Translations under genes and position numbers: made by a program
NCBI GenBank assembly: GCA_947365485.1
Contig: CANAXK010000072.1
Span: forward strand, 1 to 8,134
Length of the DNA stretch: 8,134 bases
DNA from: an uncultured bacterium
GTDB lineage: Bacteria > Cyanobacteriota > Vampirovibrionia > Gastranaerophilales > Gastranaerophilaceae
Reading direction: 5' to 3'
Part shown: in pieces, positions 6,520 through 8,134 of the stretch
Numbering within the stretch: the stretch's first letter is position 1
Layout of the letters: each line of letters opens with the position of its first letter
Notes under the pieces: model-generated
What the model saw: only the letters and a program-made list of their open reading frames with translations
Told to the model about the DNA's origin: nothing
Databases searched by the model: none

Positions 6520-6539
6520 AATCTTTTCAAGCACCAATT

Positions 6540-6545
6540 TATAAT
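6540..6545 (+). promoter_or_regulatory. Perfect -10 hexamer before the CDGSH gene
   Basis: TATAAT lies 16 bases before the ATG at 6562. The best -35 at 17-base spacing is TAGAAT (6517-6522), only 3 of 6 matches and overlapping the asmA-like stop. Transcription from it would begin around 6552, at the GGGGGG that serves as ribosome site, giving a very short leader. Read-through from the asmA-like gene 42 bases upstream is equally likely. Confidence 0.25.
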
Positions 6546-6561
6546 ACGTCCGGGGGGAAAA

Positions 6562-7245
6562 ATGAATCCGGACGAAATATACATAAAAATCACAAAAGAC
6601 GGGCCTTATCTGATATACGGGCTTGATAAGATTAACGAAAAAATTATCATCTCTGATGAGAACAATATTGCGATAAAATACGAGGACGGAAAGACTTACG
6701 AGCTCAAGACCAGCCCTGCTGCGCTTTGCCGCTGCGGGAAAAGCAAAACCCCTCCGTTTTGTGACGGCACCCACTCGGGCTGCGGGTTTGACGGCACAGA
6801 AACAGCTTCGTTTGAACCGATTCTTAAGAATGCTGTCAAATACGAAGGCAAGAACCTGATACTCTATGACAACGAAAAGTACTGCGCTCTGGCACGTTTT
6901 TGCGATGCCGGAGGAACTATCTGGAACCTCATACATGGTGAGAACGACGAGCTTGTAATCGAGGAAGCAAACCAGTGTCCTGCCGGGCGTCTGCTTGTTT
7001 TTGACAGGCAGGGTAATCAGCTTGAGAGAGTTTTTGAAAAATCAATCGACATTCTGGAAGACAGGTGTTACGGAATAAGCGGGCCGTTGTGGGTCAAAGG
7101 CGGAATAAGGGTTGAGAGCGCGGATGGAAAGAGTTACGAAATCAGGAACAAGCAGACTCTTTGCAGGTGCGGAAACTCAAAGAACAAGCCGTTTTGCGAC
7201 TGCACGCACAAGCACATAAATTTTAATGCAAAAAGAGAAGACTAA
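6562..7245 (+). CDS. Double CDGSH iron-sulfur protein
   Basis: The 227-residue soluble protein has three parts. The first CDGSH motif, CRCGKSKTPPFCDGTH (56-71), supplies C56, C58, C67 and H71, the 3Cys-1His set that holds a 2Fe-2S cluster as in mitoNEET-type proteins. The middle region (about 95-165) has C108, C114 and C139 in the pattern YCALARFC ... NQCPAGRL, resembling a divergent ferredoxin-like segment found between CDGSH motifs in other prokaryotes. The second motif, CRCGNSKNKPFCDCTH (201-216), keeps C201, C203, C212 and H216 but has Cys at 214 (codon 7201-7203) in place of the near-invariant Gly. A role in electron transfer or redox sensing is likely from the family; the partner is unknown. 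GGGGGG four bases before the ATG serves as ribosome site. The gene ends exactly where the convergent DUF488 gene ends. Confidence 0.92.
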   Translation: MNPDEIYIKITKDGPYLIYGLDKINEKIIISDENNIAIKYEDGKTYELKTSPAALCRCGKSKTPPFCDGTHSGCGFDGTETASFEPILKNAVKYEGKNLILYDNEKYCALARFCDAGGTIWNLIHGENDELVIEEANQCPAGRLLVFDRQGNQLERVFEKSIDILEDRCYGISGPLWVKGGIRVESADGKSYEIRNKQTLCRCGNSKNKPFCDCTHKHINFNAKRED

Positions 7246-7260
7246 TTATTTCATCTTCTC
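7230..7260 (-). terminator. Intrinsic terminator of the DUF488 gene inside the CDGSH 3' end
   Basis: On the minus strand GAGAAGA (7260-7254), a 12-base loop and TCTTCTC (7241-7235) form a 7-bp stem followed directly by TTTTT (7234-7230). The DUF488 stop codon lies in the loop. The left arm and T-run are codons of the CDGSH gene on the other strand. On the plus strand the stem is followed by AATAAAC, so it should work only for minus-strand RNA. Confidence 0.45.
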
Positions 7261-7599
7261 AATAAACTTTTTAAGAACAACCGCATGGTTGATTTCGGGG
7301 TCTTTTGCACCGTAGAGCAGGGTCACGTTTTTGTGTTTTAGCATGGCTTTTATTTCTTCGAGCTTGTCTGTTTCGGCTTCCAGTTCTTTTGTATAGAGTT
7401 TTGAAAACTCCTTAAACTTTTCCGGCTCGTGGTTGAACCATTTTCTCAAATCAGAATCCGGCGCAACATCTTTGAGCCAAAAGTCAAGCTCTGCCTCTTT
7501 TTTGCTAACTCCCCGCGGCCAGAGGCGGTCAACCAGAATCCTGATTCCGTCCTCTTTTTGCGGTTCTTCATAAATACGTTTTATCTTTAGTTCACCCAC
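7246..7599 (-). CDS. DUF488 / YeaO-like protein
   Basis: This 117-residue soluble protein is full length for the YeaO-like branch of DUF488. Family blocks are all present: IKRIYEEP near the start, DGIRILVDRLWPRG (17-30), WLKDVAP (41-47), LRKWFNHEPEKFKEF (51-65) and VTLLYGAKDPEINHAVVL (92-109). The biochemical role of the family is not established. Conserved Arg, Trp and His residues suggest small-anion or nucleotide handling, but that is inference. The start is GTG at 7599: an in-frame TAA lies only four codons upstream and no ATG is nearby. No Shine-Dalgarno is visible. A TTTAAT hexamer at 7613-7608 would place a transcript start at or next to the GTG, so the message may be leaderless. The gene ends back to back with the CDGSH gene. 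Confidence 0.9.
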   Translation of the reverse strand: MGELKIKRIYEEPQKEDGIRILVDRLWPRGVSKKEAELDFWLKDVAPDSDLRKWFNHEPEKFKEFSKLYTKELEAETDKLEEIKAMLKHKNVTLLYGAKDPEINHAVVLKKFIEKMK

Positions 7600-7646
7600 A
7601 AAACAAGATTAAAATAAAAAGAACAGGAATCCATTGCCCGAAATTC

Positions 7647-8134
7647 TTAGGACAGCTTCCTTATCATCTCATGCGCCTCTTCGTCCTCTGGAAAAATCGT
7701 AACGACTTTTTCCAAATACTCAAGCGCTTTGTCATTATCCTTGAGCCCCTCGTAGCACCTTGCTGTGCTCATGAGAAGCGAAACATTGTCAGGGCGCTTC
7801 GCAAGCAGGTTGTTAAAAATATTCAAAGCCGAATCGTACTCTCCAAGCTCGTAATAAGTTAGCGCGAGCGTGTTCTGGGTCTCAACATCAGGATTCTGCT
7901 CAATCGCCTTCACAAGATAGCGTTTTGCCTCCTCAAACTCTTTTCTTGCAAACAGGATTCTTCCGGCGCAGAACTGGATGTACTCATGGTGCGGGTTTAC
8001 CTTCATTGCTTTCAGGATGTAGTCTTTTGCTTCATCAAGCTGGTTCAAAATAAGTTTGTTTAGTCCCATAAATGTAAGCGCTAGCACATTCTGCGGCTGG
8101 ATTTCGAGCGCTTCAAGATAGTATCTTTCAGCCT
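7647..8134 (-). CDS. TPR-repeat protein, 5' end beyond the window
   Basis: The visible 162 codons are the C-terminal part of a tetratricopeptide-repeat protein. The frame stays open to the window edge and already reads as the last half of a repeat (AERYYLEALEIQPQN). Four 34-residue repeats follow, each with the usual Gly/Ala/Tyr spacing and closing proline: ...ALTFMGLNKL...DEAKDYILKAMKVNP, ...CAGRILFARKEFEEAKRYL...NP, ...ALTYYELGEYDSALNIF...RP and ...TARCYEGLKDNDKALEYLEKV...FP. A short capping helix ends at RKLS. A GTG at 8087 is in frame but lies inside a repeat and has no ribosome site, so it is not the start. TPR proteins are scaffolds for protein binding; the partner and any N-terminal domain cannot be judged here. 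It lies 47 bases upstream of the DUF488 gene on the same strand. Confidence 0.9.
   Translation of the reverse strand, partial: AERYYLEALEIQPQNVLALTFMGLNKLILNQLDEAKDYILKAMKVNPHHEYIQFCAGRILFARKEFEEAKRYLVKAIEQNPDVETQNTLALTYYELGEYDSALNIFNNLLAKRPDNVSLLMSTARCYEGLKDNDKALEYLEKVVTIFPEDEEAHEMIRKLS

Noticed and set aside
6475..6936. 153-codon minus-strand open frame across the asmA-like/CDGSH junction
   Set aside because: It is a shadow of two well-supported plus-strand genes; its product has no family motifs and no ribosome site was evident.
7614..7646. Terminator after the TPR gene
   Set aside because: A U-rich tract is present on the minus strand, but only 4-5 bp stems can be drawn before it.
8087..8087. 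GTG as the start of the TPR gene
   Set aside because: The frame continues upstream to the window edge with a further half TPR repeat, so the gene is simply cut by the window.

Overview
The window looks like chromosomal housekeeping and accessory DNA from an AT-rich bacterium with an outer membrane. Start codons, Shine-Dalgarno sites and hairpins between genes are all bacterial. The long AsmA-like protein argues for a diderm cell. My best guess is a gut Gastranaerophilales/Melainabacteria-type genome (non-photosynthetic sister of Cyanobacteria). This rests on remembered resemblance, mainly the short N-terminal tract of the ROK-like protein, and should be treated as tentative. I see no mobile element, CRISPR array, tRNA or rRNA.

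Layout: bases 1-110 hold no gene. Three minus-strand genes follow, each ending at a hairpin or with its own signals: a ROK/glucokinase-like ASKHA protein (111-1448), a pseudo-receiver + GGDEF protein (1552-2424) and a DegT/DnrJ-type sugar aminotransferase (2506-3624). A 247-base divergent gap then leads into a plus-strand pair of very small, unrecognised, charged proteins (3872-4051 and 4062-4289). Two strong hairpins separate that pair from a 702-residue membrane-anchored AsmA-like protein (4411-6519). A double-CDGSH iron-sulfur protein follows (6562-7245). It converges with zero spacing on a DUF488/YeaO-like gene (7246-7599, minus). The window ends inside a TPR-repeat gene (7647 to the edge, minus).

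The most interesting signal is in the divergent gap. TAAAGTTT, exactly 11 bases, then ACCGATAA matches the classical flagellar sigma-28 (FliA) promoter at 15 of 16 positions. It sits about 75 bases upstream of the small-protein pair. If real, two uncharacterised small proteins (59 and 75 aa, the second a predicted coiled coil) belong to the late flagellar/motility regulon. No flagellar gene is visible in the window itself. Other points of note are a GGDEF site changed to GDEEF with an intact inhibitory site, a CDGSH motif changed to CDCTH, and a 44-base perfect palindrome overlapping a stop codon. A 5' hairpin also sits directly in front of the asmA-like start, which has a poor ribosome site.

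The genes do not form one obvious pathway. Envelope biogenesis (AsmA-like protein, sugar aminotransferase), second-messenger signalling and possibly motility are the common threads.
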